In this document: positions 9,023 through 18,568 of the stretch, one piece after another
Numbering within the stretch: position 1 is the first letter of the stretch
How the letters are laid out: each line of letters starts with the position of its first letter
NCBI GenBank assembly: GCA_944390805.1
Contig: CALXQW010000037.1
Coordinates: forward strand, 1-64,000
Direction of reading: 5' to 3'
From: an uncultured Opitutales bacterium
Lineage (GTDB): Bacteria > Verrucomicrobiota > Verrucomicrobiia > Opitutales > Intestinicryptomonadaceae
Length of the DNA stretch: 64,000 nucleotides
Made by a program: the position numbers and the translations under genes
Notes under the pieces: model-generated
What the model was told of the DNA's origin: nothing
The model's input: the letters and a program-made list of their open reading frames with translations, nothing else
The model's database searches: none

Positions 9023-9427
9023 CTATTTTTTCTGATTGTTTTGCGGATTGGTGCTTGCCGGAGCCGCAGCCTCTTGCTTTTCCGCCGCTGAACTCTTTGC
9101 CGCTTCTGTCTTTTCCGGAGTTGTCTGCACTATGGCGTTTATTCCCGGCGCAGTTGCCTCTATTGCTGGAGCCTTATGAGCGTTTGTGTACAAATATGCC
9201 AAGTACAGTCCGAAAGATATAACAAAGTACAAAACTATGCATCTTACCGTAACTTTTGTAAGCACATTTCCGGTTTCTCCGCCAAATACGCCTTCAGCTG
9301 CTCCGCCGCCGAGAGCCGCGCCCATGCCTGCATCGGCATTGGGTTTTTGCATCAAGACCACGAGTGTCATGAATACGCACACAAGCACGAGTATAAATGT
9401 AAATATTCCTATAAGAATAGAGCCCAT
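9023..9427 (-). CDS. secG: Preprotein translocase subunit SecG
   Basis: Small inner-membrane subunit of the SecYEG channel that supports SecA-driven export. The 134 residues hold two membrane helices: residues 4-26, then 58-80. The hallmark cytoplasmic loop between them has LMQKPNADAGMGAALGGG followed by VFGG. The C-terminal tail (residues 88-134) is Ala/Glu/Lys/Gln-rich and longer than in E. coli SecG, which is common outside Proteobacteria. AAGGA lies about 7 bases before the ATG. It heads the five-gene minus-strand run, and its promoter must lie in the 106 bases between it and purL. Confidence 0.95.
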   Translation of the reverse strand: MGSILIGIFTFILVLVCVFMTLVVLMQKPNADAGMGAALGGGAAEGVFGGETGNVLTKVTVRCIVLYFVISFGLYLAYLYTNAHKAPAIEATAPGINAIVQTTPEKTEAAKSSAAEKQEAAAPASTNPQNNQKK

Positions 9428-9533
9428 GTTATTTTCCTTAAATTTTTAAAATATGATATATTGACGCTTTTCCTTTAGAGTTCAACAATATTTTAATCTA
9501 TTTGAATCTGTATTTTCACAAAAACTCCTTTTA

Positions 9534-12500
9534 TCATTTAAAGTATTTTACTCCAGATGCAAATATTGGCTGTACTTTCTCGCCTGGCACATTTTTGCCG
9601 ACAAATTTTGCAGCTCTTTCCGAATGGCCCATTTTACCGAGCACAAGTCCGTCCGGACTAGTTATTCCCTCTATCGCCCATGCCGATCCGTTCGGATTGA
9701 ACGGGCGCGCCATAGTTGGCTTACCAAGAGAATCTACATACTGAGTGGCAATTTGTCCATTCATTGCAAGCTGCTCCAAAACTTTGGGCGATGCTGTAAA
9801 CTTACCTTCTCCGTGTGAAAAAGCCACCGTGTGCACGTCTCCTATGTTGCTGTCGGCAAACCATGGAGAAAGCTTGCTTGCAACCCTCGTGAAGGCGTAG
9901 CAACTGACGTGTCTGGCAATGTCGTTATAATATAGCGTGGGGCTATCGTCGTCTTGGGCGCGAATTTCTCCAAACGGTACTAAACCAAGCTTTATAAGGG
10001 CTTGGAATCCGTTGCATATTCCCAAAATAAGACCCTTGCGATCCTTCAGAAGCCTCATTACGGCGTCTGAAAGCTCCGGATTCCTGAATACAGCGGCTAT
10101 GAATTTGCCAGATCCGGCAGGTTCGTCTCCGGCGCTGAATCCGCCAGGTATCATCAGTATCTGAGAAGCGTCTATACGCTTTGCCATCTCAGATATAGAC
10201 TCTTTTACCTCTTCGTCTGAGGCGTTCCTAAAGACTAAAGTCTCCGCCATTGCTCCGGCATTTTCAAAGGCTCTGGCTGAGTCGTACTCGCAATTAGTGC
10301 CGGGGAATACAGGTATGAATACGCGCGGTTTTGCAGTCTTAAAGGGGCTTATGCATATATCTTTAGGCTCGAAACTCTCAGCCTTTAGGCATTCGTCCTT
10401 AGTCTTTGTTTGGGTTGGGAATACACCTTCCAATGGAAGGTCCCATGCATGAATTAAGCCTGCAATCTTTACGGCGCACTTCCCGCATTTTATGCGAGGC
10501 TCTTCAATGGTTGTCCCAATTTTTCCCGCGCCCAGATCAGATGCCGAAACTCCGTCGGCAAGCTCGGCAATTATGCTCCCCGGCATAAAGTTGAAAATTC
10601 CGCCTTCAAACGACGGGTCAAACTCCATTCCAATCTCATTGCCAAAAGACATCTTTGCAACAGCCTCTGCTATGCCGCCGTACGTTACCGTTTGGGCCGA
10701 GACTATCTTGCCTGCCTTTATGGCATTGCGTATCTTGGCATACAGCGCGCGGACTTTTTCAAAATTTGGAGTGAAAGTTTCCCTGTCGAGCTTAACTTCA
10801 AAAAGCGCAAGTTCCCTGCCGGCAGATTTAAACTCGTTAGATATAACATTTGATACATCGCACGGGCATATTGCAAAACTTACAAGGGTGGGGGGGACAT
10901 CGAGATTGTTGAAGGATCCAGACATGGAGTCTTTTCCTCCTATTGCCGCGGCCAACAGTCCCTTCTGGGCCTCAAGAGCTCCCAACAGAGCCGCAAGCGG
11001 CTTGCCCCAGCGTTCCGGATTTGCCCTTAGTTTTTCAAAATATTCCTGCAATGTAAGTCTTATTCTTTCCGGATCTCCTCCGCTTGCCGTTATCTTTGCA
11101 ACAGACTCCAACACCGCAAACATTGCTCCATGGAATGGACTCCAGCTGGAAATATCCGGATTAAACCCAAACGCAAACAAAGTTCCCGTCTTTGTTTCTC
11201 CCTTTAGAAGGGGCAGCTTTGCGCACATAGCCTGAGCCGGAGTTGACATCGTTTTTCCGCCGTAGGGATGCAGAACAGTTCCCGCGCCTATGGTGGAATC
11301 GAACATCTCCACAAGCCCGCGCTGCGAGCAGCAGTTCAACGATGAGATATTTTCAACCCATTCTTCGTGGGAAGATTCTCCCGCCTTTATCCGCGGCTTA
11401 GCCAAAGGATTCTCCGCAGCTTTAGGCGCCTGGACCTTCGCGCTCGATTTAGCCGTGGTGCCATTGGTATCCAAAAACTTTCTTGTCAGGTCTACTATTG
11501 CCTTGCCTCTCCATTTCATTACAAGAGAGCCGCTGTCTGTCACGTCGGCAACATGCGTGCATTCCAGATTTTCCTCGTTGGCAAGCTTTGTAAAACTTTC
11601 AGCATCGGCCGCGTCAACAACAACGGCCATTCTCTCTTGCGATTCTGATATTGCAAGCTCGGTGCCGTCCAGCCCGTCGTACTTCTTGGGAACCTTGTCT
11701 AGGTCTATCTCGAGGCTAGGGGCAAGCTCTCCTATTGCTACAGACACCCCACCTGCGCCAAAATCGTTGCAGCGCTTTATCATTGCGCTTGCCTTGGGAT
11801 TGCGGAAAAGCCTCTGCAGCTTGCGCTCCATAGGGGCGTCTCCCTTCTGTACCTCGGCTGAGTTTTCAAGGGCGGTATCTGTATGGTCTTTTGAAGATCC
11901 GGTTGCTCCGCCTATGCCGTCTCTGCCTGTTCTACCTCCAACAAGAAGAATTTTATCCCCGGGTTCAGGCGTGCCGCGCCTTACCATGCTCCGCGGTGCC
12001 GCCGCCACAACTGCGCCTATCTCCATGCGCTTTGCCACATAACCGGCATGGTATATCTCTGTAACCTGCCCAGTGGCAAGGCCTATCTGGTTGCCGTAGC
12101 TGCTGTATCCGCGCGCAGCTTCCGTTACTATCTTGCGCTGTGGAAGTTTGCCGTGCAAAGTCTGCTCAAATGGAGTCCGCGGATCTGCGGCTCCGGTCAC
12201 CCTCATAGCCTGGTATACATAGCTCCTTCCCGACAGCGGATCCCTTATCGCACCACCCAAACATGTTGCCGCGCCTCCAAAAGGCTCTATCTCTGTGGGG
12301 TGGTTGTGGGTTTCATTCTTGAACATAACAAGCCATTGCTCAGGCTTGCCGTCTATATCGGCTTCAACTACTATGCTTGCCGCATTTATCTCCTCTGACT
12401 CCTCCAAGTCGTCAAGCTTGCCCATCTTCTTCAACGCCTTGGCGCCGATAAGGGCTATGTCCATAAGGCAGATTTTTTTGCCTTTTTTGTCGAGCCCAAG

Positions 12501-13277
12501 AGTGGTTCTGTCGTCCAAATATCCGCGCCATGCGGCCATAGCCGGCTTGTTTAACGGAGCGTCTTCAAATGAAACGTCCTCAAGTTCTGTTAGAAATGTT
12601 GTGTGCCGGCAGTGGTCGCTCCAGTAGGTGTCGAGAACGCGTATTTCTGTTATTGTAGGATCTCGATGACGGTCGTTCTTAAAGTACTCGCGACAGAATT
12701 CCAGATCTGCCTTCGACATGGCAAGAGCCATTTTCTTATGCAATTCTCCTATCTCGTCGGAGTTCATTTTGGTAAATCCGGAGAGAATTTTTACATCGTC
12801 CGGACGCTTTGCATCGCGCTTGAGCGTAAGGGGTTTATCGAGGCTGGCTATCCTGCTGTCTACAGCGTTTACAAGATATTTCTTTACCTTTTCAAAATCT
12901 TCCTCGGTAAGCTCGCTACCCTTGAGCACATATACCCTCGCGCAGGATACGGAGGGCCGGCTTTTGGCTGTAATTTGAATGCATTGCTCGGCAGAGTCTG
13001 CCCTTTGGTCGAATTGTCCAGGAAGATATTCCACTGCAAATACTCTGTCGCCGCAATCAACAGGGAATGTCTCTTCGTAGAGAGTTTCTATGGGAGCTTC
13101 GCAGAGTATGGTGTATTTTACGGCATCGAATGCTTCGTCTGAAAGGCCTTCTATGTCGTAGCGCTGAAGAACGCGCACCCCTTCGAGCCGCTTTAGCCCG
13201 AGGTTTGTTTTAAGGTCGGCAAAAAGCCTCTTTGCGTTGAAACCGTCTTTTTGTTCTACAAAAACTCTGCGAATCAT
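9534..13277 (-). CDS. purL: Phosphoribosylformylglycinamidine synthase, long clostridial-type
   Basis: Predicted single-chain FGAM synthase of 1247 residues for step four of purine synthesis: FGAR + ATP + glutamine to FGAM. The N-terminus (MIRRVFVEQKDGF...) and length match the clostridial-type single-chain PurL rather than the split PurL/PurQ/PurS set or the E. coli enzyme. In order it has an N-terminal PurS-like region, two AIR-synthase-type ATP-binding halves (DTYWSDHCRHTTF near 215, FKNETHNHPTEIEPFGG near 310) and a C-terminal class I glutaminase. The glutaminase triad is visible as Cys1088 in GICNGFQ with His1218 and Glu1220 in GHSER. The gene is monocistronic, with divergent spacing to the barrel gene. 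Several long frames on the opposite strand are shadows. Confidence 0.95.
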   Translation of the reverse strand: MIRRVFVEQKDGFNAKRLFADLKTNLGLKRLEGVRVLQRYDIEGLSDEAFDAVKYTILCEAPIETLYEETFPVDCGDRVFAVEYLPGQFDQRADSAEQCIQITAKSRPSVSCARVYVLKGSELTEEDFEKVKKYLVNAVDSRIASLDKPLTLKRDAKRPDDVKILSGFTKMNSDEIGELHKKMALAMSKADLEFCREYFKNDRHRDPTITEIRVLDTYWSDHCRHTTFLTELEDVSFEDAPLNKPAMAAWRGYLDDRTTLGLDKKGKKICLMDIALIGAKALKKMGKLDDLEESEEINAASIVVEADIDGKPEQWLVMFKNETHNHPTEIEPFGGAATCLGGAIRDPLSGRSYVYQAMRVTGAADPRTPFEQTLHGKLPQRKIVTEAARGYSSYGNQIGLATGQVTEIYHAGYVAKRMEIGAVVAAAPRSMVRRGTPEPGDKILLVGGRTGRDGIGGATGSSKDHTDTALENSAEVQKGDAPMERKLQRLFRNPKASAMIKRCNDFGAGGVSVAIGELAPSLEIDLDKVPKKYDGLDGTELAISESQERMAVVVDAADAESFTKLANEENLECTHVADVTDSGSLVMKWRGKAIVDLTRKFLDTNGTTAKSSAKVQAPKAAENPLAKPRIKAGESSHEEWVENISSLNCCSQRGLVEMFDSTIGAGTVLHPYGGKTMSTPAQAMCAKLPLLKGETKTGTLFAFGFNPDISSWSPFHGAMFAVLESVAKITASGGDPERIRLTLQEYFEKLRANPERWGKPLAALLGALEAQKGLLAAAIGGKDSMSGSFNNLDVPPTLVSFAICPCDVSNVISNEFKSAGRELALFEVKLDRETFTPNFEKVRALYAKIRNAIKAGKIVSAQTVTYGGIAEAVAKMSFGNEIGMEFDPSFEGGIFNFMPGSIIAELADGVSASDLGAGKIGTTIEEPRIKCGKCAVKIAGLIHAWDLPLEGVFPTQTKTKDECLKAESFEPKDICISPFKTAKPRVFIPVFPGTNCEYDSARAFENAGAMAETLVFRNASDEEVKESISEMAKRIDASQILMIPGGFSAGDEPAGSGKFIAAVFRNPELSDAVMRLLKDRKGLILGICNGFQALIKLGLVPFGEIRAQDDDSPTLYYNDIARHVSCYAFTRVASKLSPWFADSNIGDVHTVAFSHGEGKFTASPKVLEQLAMNGQIATQYVDSLGKPTMARPFNPNGSAWAIEGITSPDGLVLGKMGHSERAAKFVGKNVPGEKVQPIFASGVKYFK

Positions 13278-13380
13278 AAGGCGCGTAGGATTGTATCTTT
13301 TTACCCCTTTCGCAATTCTTTTTTCTTTCGTGCATTAATTTTGTTGATTGATGCCCCTAAAAAAGGTTTATAGCTCTGCC

Positions 13381-14307
13381 ATGAAATTTACCCTACCTAT
13401 CTTTATGGCAGCCTTATTTGCGTTTACGGCGGCAAATGCACGTATTATGACATATGGATTGCAGTCTGAATACGGCATAAAAGACCTATCTGGTGAAGAT
13501 TCTCCATTATATATAAATCCCAATGCGTGGGACGTGTTCACTAGCGGAGATGTTGAGACAATGCTTGGGATAAACGCAACAAAGTCTTATTCGGTATTCC
13601 AAGTTGAATACTCCAGCACTATGGTAATGGAGGGAGTAAAGATAGGCGGAAACACCATGACGGCAGTTTTGCAGGATAGGCGCCCGCTTTTTGGCGGAGA
13701 GGGGTATCTCGATTGCGCCATGATAACCCCGCTTGATACTTACTATTCAAAGCAGCTTAGAGTTCTTGGCGGCTGGAAATACAATCTGAACAAATATCTG
13801 GATTTGGACTTGGGCGGAACCATAAATTACGCTTTCGACGGCATCGCCGGAGCTGGGTTGCCCGCCAAAAATGGTTATCTTTTTGGAGGGGACATATACG
13901 CCGGGCTTACCTTGCGCGACATATATATAGCTCCTTTTGTATATGTAGGCTACAACTCGCCCTGCGATGCCTTAAAATTGATGGCGGGTTTTGCGCCTGT
14001 GGTATCTTTGTACGACATCACCCACATAGAGGATTTGTATATAGAAACATGCATATACTACGGATACACAAGTGCAAACAGATACGCCGGAGACCATGAA
14101 ATAGGCGGGCACTACTGGCGTAATGAATATTCCTATGTTCAGGCAGAGGCAAACTTGGTGTATGTGTACAAGAAACATTGGAAGTTTCTTGTCGGAGTAG
14201 GGTATTCTTACAATAATGACGGCTATGGATCTGTCGGGCAGGGCGGATTCGATATGGGGCCCGACAGCAATGTATGGACTACGATAGCTGTTGGATATGT
14301 GTTTTAA
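13381..14307 (+). CDS. Predicted outer-membrane beta-barrel protein
   Basis: A 308-residue exported protein. I place the start at ATG 13381 because the resulting N-terminus (MKFTLPIFMAALFAF) is a typical signal peptide with cleavage after ANA; the ATGs at 13348 and 13351 would add a non-signal leader. The mature part has many alternating hydrophobic/aromatic strands (such as YLDLDLGGTINYAF and WKFLVGVGYSYNN) and ends in VGYVF with a terminal Phe, as expected for Bam-inserted barrels. I do not recognise a specific porin family. It lies upstream of pyrB but has its own terminator, so it is probably transcribed alone. A transport or structural role is only a guess. Confidence 0.65.
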   Translation: MKFTLPIFMAALFAFTAANARIMTYGLQSEYGIKDLSGEDSPLYINPNAWDVFTSGDVETMLGINATKSYSVFQVEYSSTMVMEGVKIGGNTMTAVLQDRRPLFGGEGYLDCAMITPLDTYYSKQLRVLGGWKYNLNKYLDLDLGGTINYAFDGIAGAGLPAKNGYLFGGDIYAGLTLRDIYIAPFVYVGYNSPCDALKLMAGFAPVVSLYDITHIEDLYIETCIYYGYTSANRYAGDHEIGGHYWRNEYSYVQAEANLVYVYKKHWKFLVGVGYSYNNDGYGSVGQGGFDMGPDSNVWTTIAVGYVF

Positions 14308-14336
14308 CTTATCTGACACATAGTTAGAAATTTTTG

Positions 14337-14370
14337 AATGCGCGGAATACGTATTGTTCCGCGCATTTTT
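14337..14370 (+). terminator. Rho-independent terminator after the barrel gene
   Basis: A perfect 11-bp stem (AATGCGCGGAA / TTCCGCGCATT) closes a loop containing TACGTA and is followed by T residues. It separates the barrel gene from pyrB. Confidence 0.9.
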
Positions 14371-14471
14371 ATGCCTCTGCAAAGAATTCTTATTGGTGGG
14401 GTAATGTTGAGTGGAGAAATTCATTCTTGTTGACAGACGGCAAGCTTGGAATAGCGTTTTTTAAAACTCGT

Positions 14472-15440
14472 ATGATTTCCAAAGAATTTTTAAAGAACGT
14501 AAAGTGGACTCGTAAGGATTTGACAAATTTGCAGTCGTTGTCAATCGACGAGCTCGAGGAGATTTTTTCTCTTGCGGAACTATTCAAAGAGTCTGTCTTG
14601 GGCGGGGAAGGCAAGCTGGATTACCTCCACGGCAAGACAATAGTAAACCTGTTTCTCGAACCGAGCACTCGCACGCGCACCGCGTTTGAGATGGCTGCCC
14701 ACAGGCTAGGGGCGCACGTTATTACGATAACTTCGAGCGCTTCATCGATAGTCAAGGGAGAAACTCTCCGCGACACGGCAAAGAACATAGAGGCGCTTAC
14801 TACAGACATGATAATAGTTAGGCACAGCGCAGCAGGTGCTGCCGATTATCTTGCCAGCAGGCTTTCTATTCCCGTTATAAATGCTGGCGACGGCGCACAT
14901 GCGCACCCAACGCAGGGTCTGTTGGACACTTTCACCTTAAGGGAGCATTTCGGGAAAGATTTACGCGGAATAAAGATTACCATTTTGGGCGATGTACTGT
15001 TCAGCCGCGTAGCCAGGTCGGACATACAGGTGCTGAAAAAATACGGTGCTGAGATAACGGTATCTGGGCCGGCAACTTTAGTTCCGCCGTCGGTTGCCGA
15101 CGCTTTTGGCGTTAAAGTTAGCTACAATTTGCGCGATGCCGTTAAAGATGCCGACGCAGTCATACTTTTGCGCATACAGCACGAGAGGCAAGACATGGCC
15201 TATTTCCCTTCCATAGCCGAGTACGCAAATATTTTTGGGTTAAATGAAATGCGCGAAGACTGGCTTAAGAAAGACGCAATAATAATGCATCCAGGGCCCA
15301 TAAACAGGGAAGTTGAGCTGGATAGCACCCTTGCAGATTCAGCCCGTTCGGTGATACTCCGCCAGGTCACCAACGGGGTTGCAGTCAGAATGGCGGTAAT
15401 AAACCTTTGCATGGCGGCAAAGAACAAGGCCTCGATATAA
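14472..15440 (+). CDS. pyrB: Aspartate carbamoyltransferase, catalytic chain
   Basis: Predicted cytoplasmic enzyme that condenses carbamoyl phosphate with aspartate in UMP synthesis. The start at ATG 14472 (MISKEFL) gives 322 residues, the usual size; the open frame continues upstream through the barrel-gene terminator, so earlier starts are unlikely. Carbamoyl-phosphate-binding motif FLEPSTRTRTAFE lies near residue 58, the AHPTQGLLDTFT motif near 139, and HPGPINREVE near 275. No regulatory pyrI gene is adjacent, which suits the class B/C type that works with or near dihydroorotase. pyrC begins 2 bases after its stop, forming a pyrBC operon. The Shine-Dalgarno site is weak, as for many genes here. 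Confidence 0.95.
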   Translation: MISKEFLKNVKWTRKDLTNLQSLSIDELEEIFSLAELFKESVLGGEGKLDYLHGKTIVNLFLEPSTRTRTAFEMAAHRLGAHVITITSSASSIVKGETLRDTAKNIEALTTDMIIVRHSAAGAADYLASRLSIPVINAGDGAHAHPTQGLLDTFTLREHFGKDLRGIKITILGDVLFSRVARSDIQVLKKYGAEITVSGPATLVPPSVADAFGVKVSYNLRDAVKDADAVILLRIQHERQDMAYFPSIAEYANIFGLNEMREDWLKKDAIIMHPGPINREVELDSTLADSARSVILRQVTNGVAVRMAVINLCMAAKNKASI

Positions 15441-15442
15441 CC

Positions 15443-16729
15443 ATGAACGACATTTCAAAGAAAAATTCAAAGAATTTGATAGTGCGCGGAGCGCGCGTGA
15501 TAGATCCGCAAAACGGCGTCGACAAGATTGCCGACGTGTATGTTAGCGACGGTGTTTTTGTGGATAAATTCTCCGGTTCGGCAGAGGAAATCGACGCCCG
15601 CGGGTTAGTTCTTGCGCCTGGGTTTATAGACGCCCATGTGCATCTGCGCGAACCCGGCCAGACCCGCAAAGAGACTGTAAGAACAGGAACTATGGCTGCT
15701 GCGGCTGGAGGGTTTACATCGGTAGTTGCAATGCCAAATACGTCTCCGGCAATGGACAATGCAGCGTCGGTAAAGCTTTTGAAGGAGATAGTCGCGTCTG
15801 ATGCGTTTGTAAGGGTGTATCCGACAGGGTGCATAACTGTCGGCCGCGAAGGCAAAGCGCTTGCACCAATAGGTTCGCTTAAAAATGCCGGTGTAATTGC
15901 CATTACCGACGATGGCTCATGTGTGCAGAATAATGAACTGATGAAGCGCGCCCTTGAGTACGCCAACATGTTTTCCCTGATAGTCATGGATCACTGCCAA
16001 GATGCATCTCTTACGGCAAAGGGTCAGATAAGGGAGGGCAAATACTCTCTCCTTACAGGGCTTAAGGGTTGGCCCAATGCGGGGGAAGACATCATTGTTG
16101 CCAGAAATGTGATACTTTCAAAGTACACGGGAGCACGCATACATTTGCAGCATATTTCAAGTGCACTTTCGCTTGAGATAATAAGGGGGGCAAAGAAGCG
16201 TGGCATAAAGGTTTCGGCGGAAGCAACGCCGCACCATTTGGCTCTGTCTGACAAATATGCGGTTGGGTACGACACCAATTTCAAGATGAATCCGCCGCTT
16301 GGTTCGGAAGACGATAGGCTTGCGCTAATAGAGGCCGTGAAGGACGGCACTATAGATGTAATCGCCACAGACCATGCGCCCCATTCTATCACCGATAAAG
16401 ACAAGGAGTTCGACTACGCCGCCTTCGGCATAACAGGGCTTGAAACTGCCTTTGCCGTATGCAACGAGGTTCTCGTATGCGGCGGGCATATAACGCTAAA
16501 TAAGCTCATAGAACTTATGACATCTGCTCCGGCAAAATTGTTTGGGCTGAAGGCAGGTGCGCTTTCGGAAGGATACGCAGCAGACTTTGTCCTGCTAGAT
16601 CCAGAAAAAAGTTTTGTGTTCGATAAGACCTATTCTCGCTCTACAAATACGCCGTGGCTCGGCAAGACTCTGAAAGGTAAAGTTGAGGCTACATATGTAG
16701 GCGGAGTGCGTGCATACCCATTTGCATGA
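15443..16729 (+). CDS. pyrC: Dihydroorotase, type I
   Basis: Predicted zinc amidohydrolase of 428 residues that closes carbamoyl-aspartate to dihydroorotate. I choose ATG 15443, two bases after the pyrB stop; the frame's earlier ATG at 15407 lies inside pyrB. The metal motif HVHLREPGQTRKET follows a FIDAH strand near residue 64, MPNTSPA appears near 97, and the late metal-binding Asp is in ATDHAPHS near 312. The sequence belongs to the longer, CAD/Aquifex-like class, often found as a partner of ATCase. It overlaps the downstream CPBP protease gene by 4 bases (ATGA), so pyrB, pyrC and the next two genes form one transcription unit. Confidence 0.95.
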   Translation: MNDISKKNSKNLIVRGARVIDPQNGVDKIADVYVSDGVFVDKFSGSAEEIDARGLVLAPGFIDAHVHLREPGQTRKETVRTGTMAAAAGGFTSVVAMPNTSPAMDNAASVKLLKEIVASDAFVRVYPTGCITVGREGKALAPIGSLKNAGVIAITDDGSCVQNNELMKRALEYANMFSLIVMDHCQDASLTAKGQIREGKYSLLTGLKGWPNAGEDIIVARNVILSKYTGARIHLQHISSALSLEIIRGAKKRGIKVSAEATPHHLALSDKYAVGYDTNFKMNPPLGSEDDRLALIEAVKDGTIDVIATDHAPHSITDKDKEFDYAAFGITGLETAFAVCNEVLVCGGHITLNKLIELMTSAPAKLFGLKAGALSEGYAADFVLLDPEKSFVFDKTYSRSTNTPWLGKTLKGKVEATYVGGVRAYPFA

Positions 16730-17553
16730 TGTCACAGGTACTATTTACGCTTGAAGAGGTTATTTTTGGCGGCGCCGTTGCGGCGGTGCTGCTTGCGATT
16801 TCTGCGTATGTTCTTTTTCGCCTGTGGCGGACAGGAACGGGAATATCGGCAATAGTGCTAAACGGGCGGGACGCACTGATATTATTGTCTATGGTATTCG
16901 TAGCCTTTGCGTTTTCAGTTGAGTCTTTCAGGCATACTGCGGCTCTTGGGGACGGAGAGTGGTTTTTTGCAAGGAATATTCCGGGGCAGATATGTTATAT
17001 TATATGCGCTCTTCTATTTGTAAGGCTGATATCTGAGCGGGCGTATTTTTCAGAAACGTTTACATCGCCGCTCAAAGCGTCGCTTACGGGAATTGGATAT
17101 GCGGTGTTTATACCGGCAGTGTTTGCGGCGTCGCTTTTTTGGCTGGAATTTGCACAGTATTTTCTTGCGATAGATCTTCAAAAGCAGGAGAGCATAGATA
17201 TATTCTCGTCTATAAAAAGTCCGTGTGCATTTGTAAGCGCGGCTCTGTGCGTATGTGTATTGGCGCCAGTATCGGAAGAACTGGTGTTTAGGGGAGTATT
17301 TTACAGAAGCTTAAAATGGGTGATAAATCCGGTGGTGGCGGCAATTATTACGTCGTTTTTATTCGCGCTTATACACGGAAATATGTTTGCATTCCCGGCG
17401 CTGTTTCTGTTTTCAATTTTGCTTACGCTGGCCTATGAAAAAAGCGGGAATATATGTTCGCCGATAGTATTGCATGCGCTGTTCAATATAGTAAATGTGG
17501 GGGCGATAGTGGTGGAGTCGGATATATATGAAGTGCTTTTTAAAAACGTCTAA
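16726..17553 (+). CDS. CPBP-family intramembrane glutamic protease (CAAX protease-like)
   Basis: A 275-residue inner-membrane protein with about eight hydrophobic segments. The family signature is present: the EELVFRG motif (Glu-Glu-x-x-x-Arg) near residue 184, then the LIHGN motif (FALIHG) near 215 and the LHALFN motif near 251, which together form the Abi/CPBP active site in the membrane. Substrates of bacterial CPBP proteases are mostly unknown; some relatives act in bacteriocin immunity or protein maturation. Its ATG overlaps the pyrC stop by 4 bases and its 3' end overlaps thiL by 26 bases, so it is embedded in the pyr-thiL unit. Confidence 0.85.
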   Translation: MMSQVLFTLEEVIFGGAVAAVLLAISAYVLFRLWRTGTGISAIVLNGRDALILLSMVFVAFAFSVESFRHTAALGDGEWFFARNIPGQICYIICALLFVRLISERAYFSETFTSPLKASLTGIGYAVFIPAVFAASLFWLEFAQYFLAIDLQKQESIDIFSSIKSPCAFVSAALCVCVLAPVSEELVFRGVFYRSLKWVINPVVAAIITSFLFALIHGNMFAFPALFLFSILLTLAYEKSGNICSPIVLHALFNIVNVGAIVVESDIYEVLFKNV

Positions 17554-18487
17554 AGGATCGTGCGGAGAGCTTGGAGAAAAGCGTCTGATTTCCAAAATAA
17601 CGGAAATTATGCGTTCGTATGGCGTTGCCGAAGCATCTCCGCGTGGGCCTGGCGATGATTGTGCCGCTATACCTTCCAAGGCCTTTGGCAAAAATATGCT
17701 GTGCACTTCCGACGCAGTTATACTTGGCGTGCATTTTTCCGAGGAGGATAATCCCCGTTCTGCCGGGAAAAAACTTTTAAAACGCAATGTAAGCGATATT
17801 GCCGCAATGGGTGGAAAGCCCCTTTATGCATTAAGCTCTGCTATAATATCAAAAAATCTCTCATCAAGATGGCTTGAAGAGTTCTGCGAAGGGTTGTGCG
17901 AGTCGGCAAAAGAATACGGCGTGAAATTCTGCGGAGGAGATCTTGCGCGCGTAGATGGAAAATTCTTTTCCATGCATCTTTCCCTTTTAGGAGCTTGCAA
18001 TGGTAGAATCATGACGCGTTCCGGAGCAAAAGAGGGAGATGTTATATATGTAACATCGCGCTTGGGTGGTAGTTTTGAAACGGGAAAGCACCTGCATTTT
18101 ATTCCGAGATTAAAAGAGGCGGAATTTTTATCTAATACAAGCGGTGTTTGCGCGTGCATGGATATAAGCGACGGAGTTGCCTCAGATCTAAAGCATCTTA
18201 TACCGCATGGGTGCCGAGCCGTGTTGGATAGAGTTCCGCAGACTGTCATTAACGGCAAAGAGGTAGGACTACGCAAAGCTCTGTGCGACGGCGAAGATTA
18301 TGAGCTTTTATTTGCGTATTCGGGTAGCTCCGATAAATTGGAGAAATCTTACAAGCGCAAGTTCGGCTGCGAATTATATAAGATAGGGCGCTTTGAAAAA
18401 GCTGCAAAAAAGAGCGACGCTGGAAAGATATTTATACAGACTAATTCCGGTGTTAAAAAATTTTTAGGTTCGGGCTTTGAACACTGA
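17528..18487 (+). CDS. thiL: Thiamine-monophosphate kinase
   Basis: Predicted cytoplasmic kinase of 319 residues that phosphorylates thiamine monophosphate to the cofactor thiamine diphosphate. The AIR-synthase-type fold is indicated by GELGEKRLIS at the N-terminus, GPGDDCAAI with the metal-binding Asp pair near residue 41, NVSDIAAMGG near 92, GGD near 137, and the late DISDGVASDL motif near 216. No alternative start preserves the GELGEKRLI segment, so the 26-base overlap with the CPBP protease gene appears real. No other thiamine genes or TPP riboswitch are visible nearby. Weak hairpins follow before the convergent fluC pair. Confidence 0.93.
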   Translation: MKCFLKTSKGSCGELGEKRLISKITEIMRSYGVAEASPRGPGDDCAAIPSKAFGKNMLCTSDAVILGVHFSEEDNPRSAGKKLLKRNVSDIAAMGGKPLYALSSAIISKNLSSRWLEEFCEGLCESAKEYGVKFCGGDLARVDGKFFSMHLSLLGACNGRIMTRSGAKEGDVIYVTSRLGGSFETGKHLHFIPRLKEAEFLSNTSGVCACMDISDGVASDLKHLIPHGCRAVLDRVPQTVINGKEVGLRKALCDGEDYELLFAYSGSSDKLEKSYKRKFGCELYKIGRFEKAAKKSDAGKIFIQTNSGVKKFLGSGFEH

Positions 18488-18492
18488 CAATT

Positions 18493-18563
18493 CGGCGTGT
18501 GCGCACACATGTGTATACGCCAAAATTTATTTTGAATTTATCTGCGCATGAGTGTGCAGAATT
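18493..18563. terminator. Two weak hairpins between thiL and the fluC pair
   Basis: A GGCGT/ACGCC-based hairpin (18494-18521) and a TCTGCGC/GTGCAGA hairpin (18541-18560) occupy the convergent gap. Neither has a clean U tract, so termination is only a suggestion. Confidence 0.35.
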
Positions 18564-18568
18564 TTAAC

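Noticed and set aside
10492-12042. Long open frames on the plus strand opposite purL
   Set aside because: They lie fully antisense to a clearly conserved gene, have no recognisable product, and arise from its codon bias.
13348-13380. Upstream start for the barrel protein
   Set aside because: ATG 13348 adds 11 residues in front of a complete signal peptide, so 13381 is preferred.
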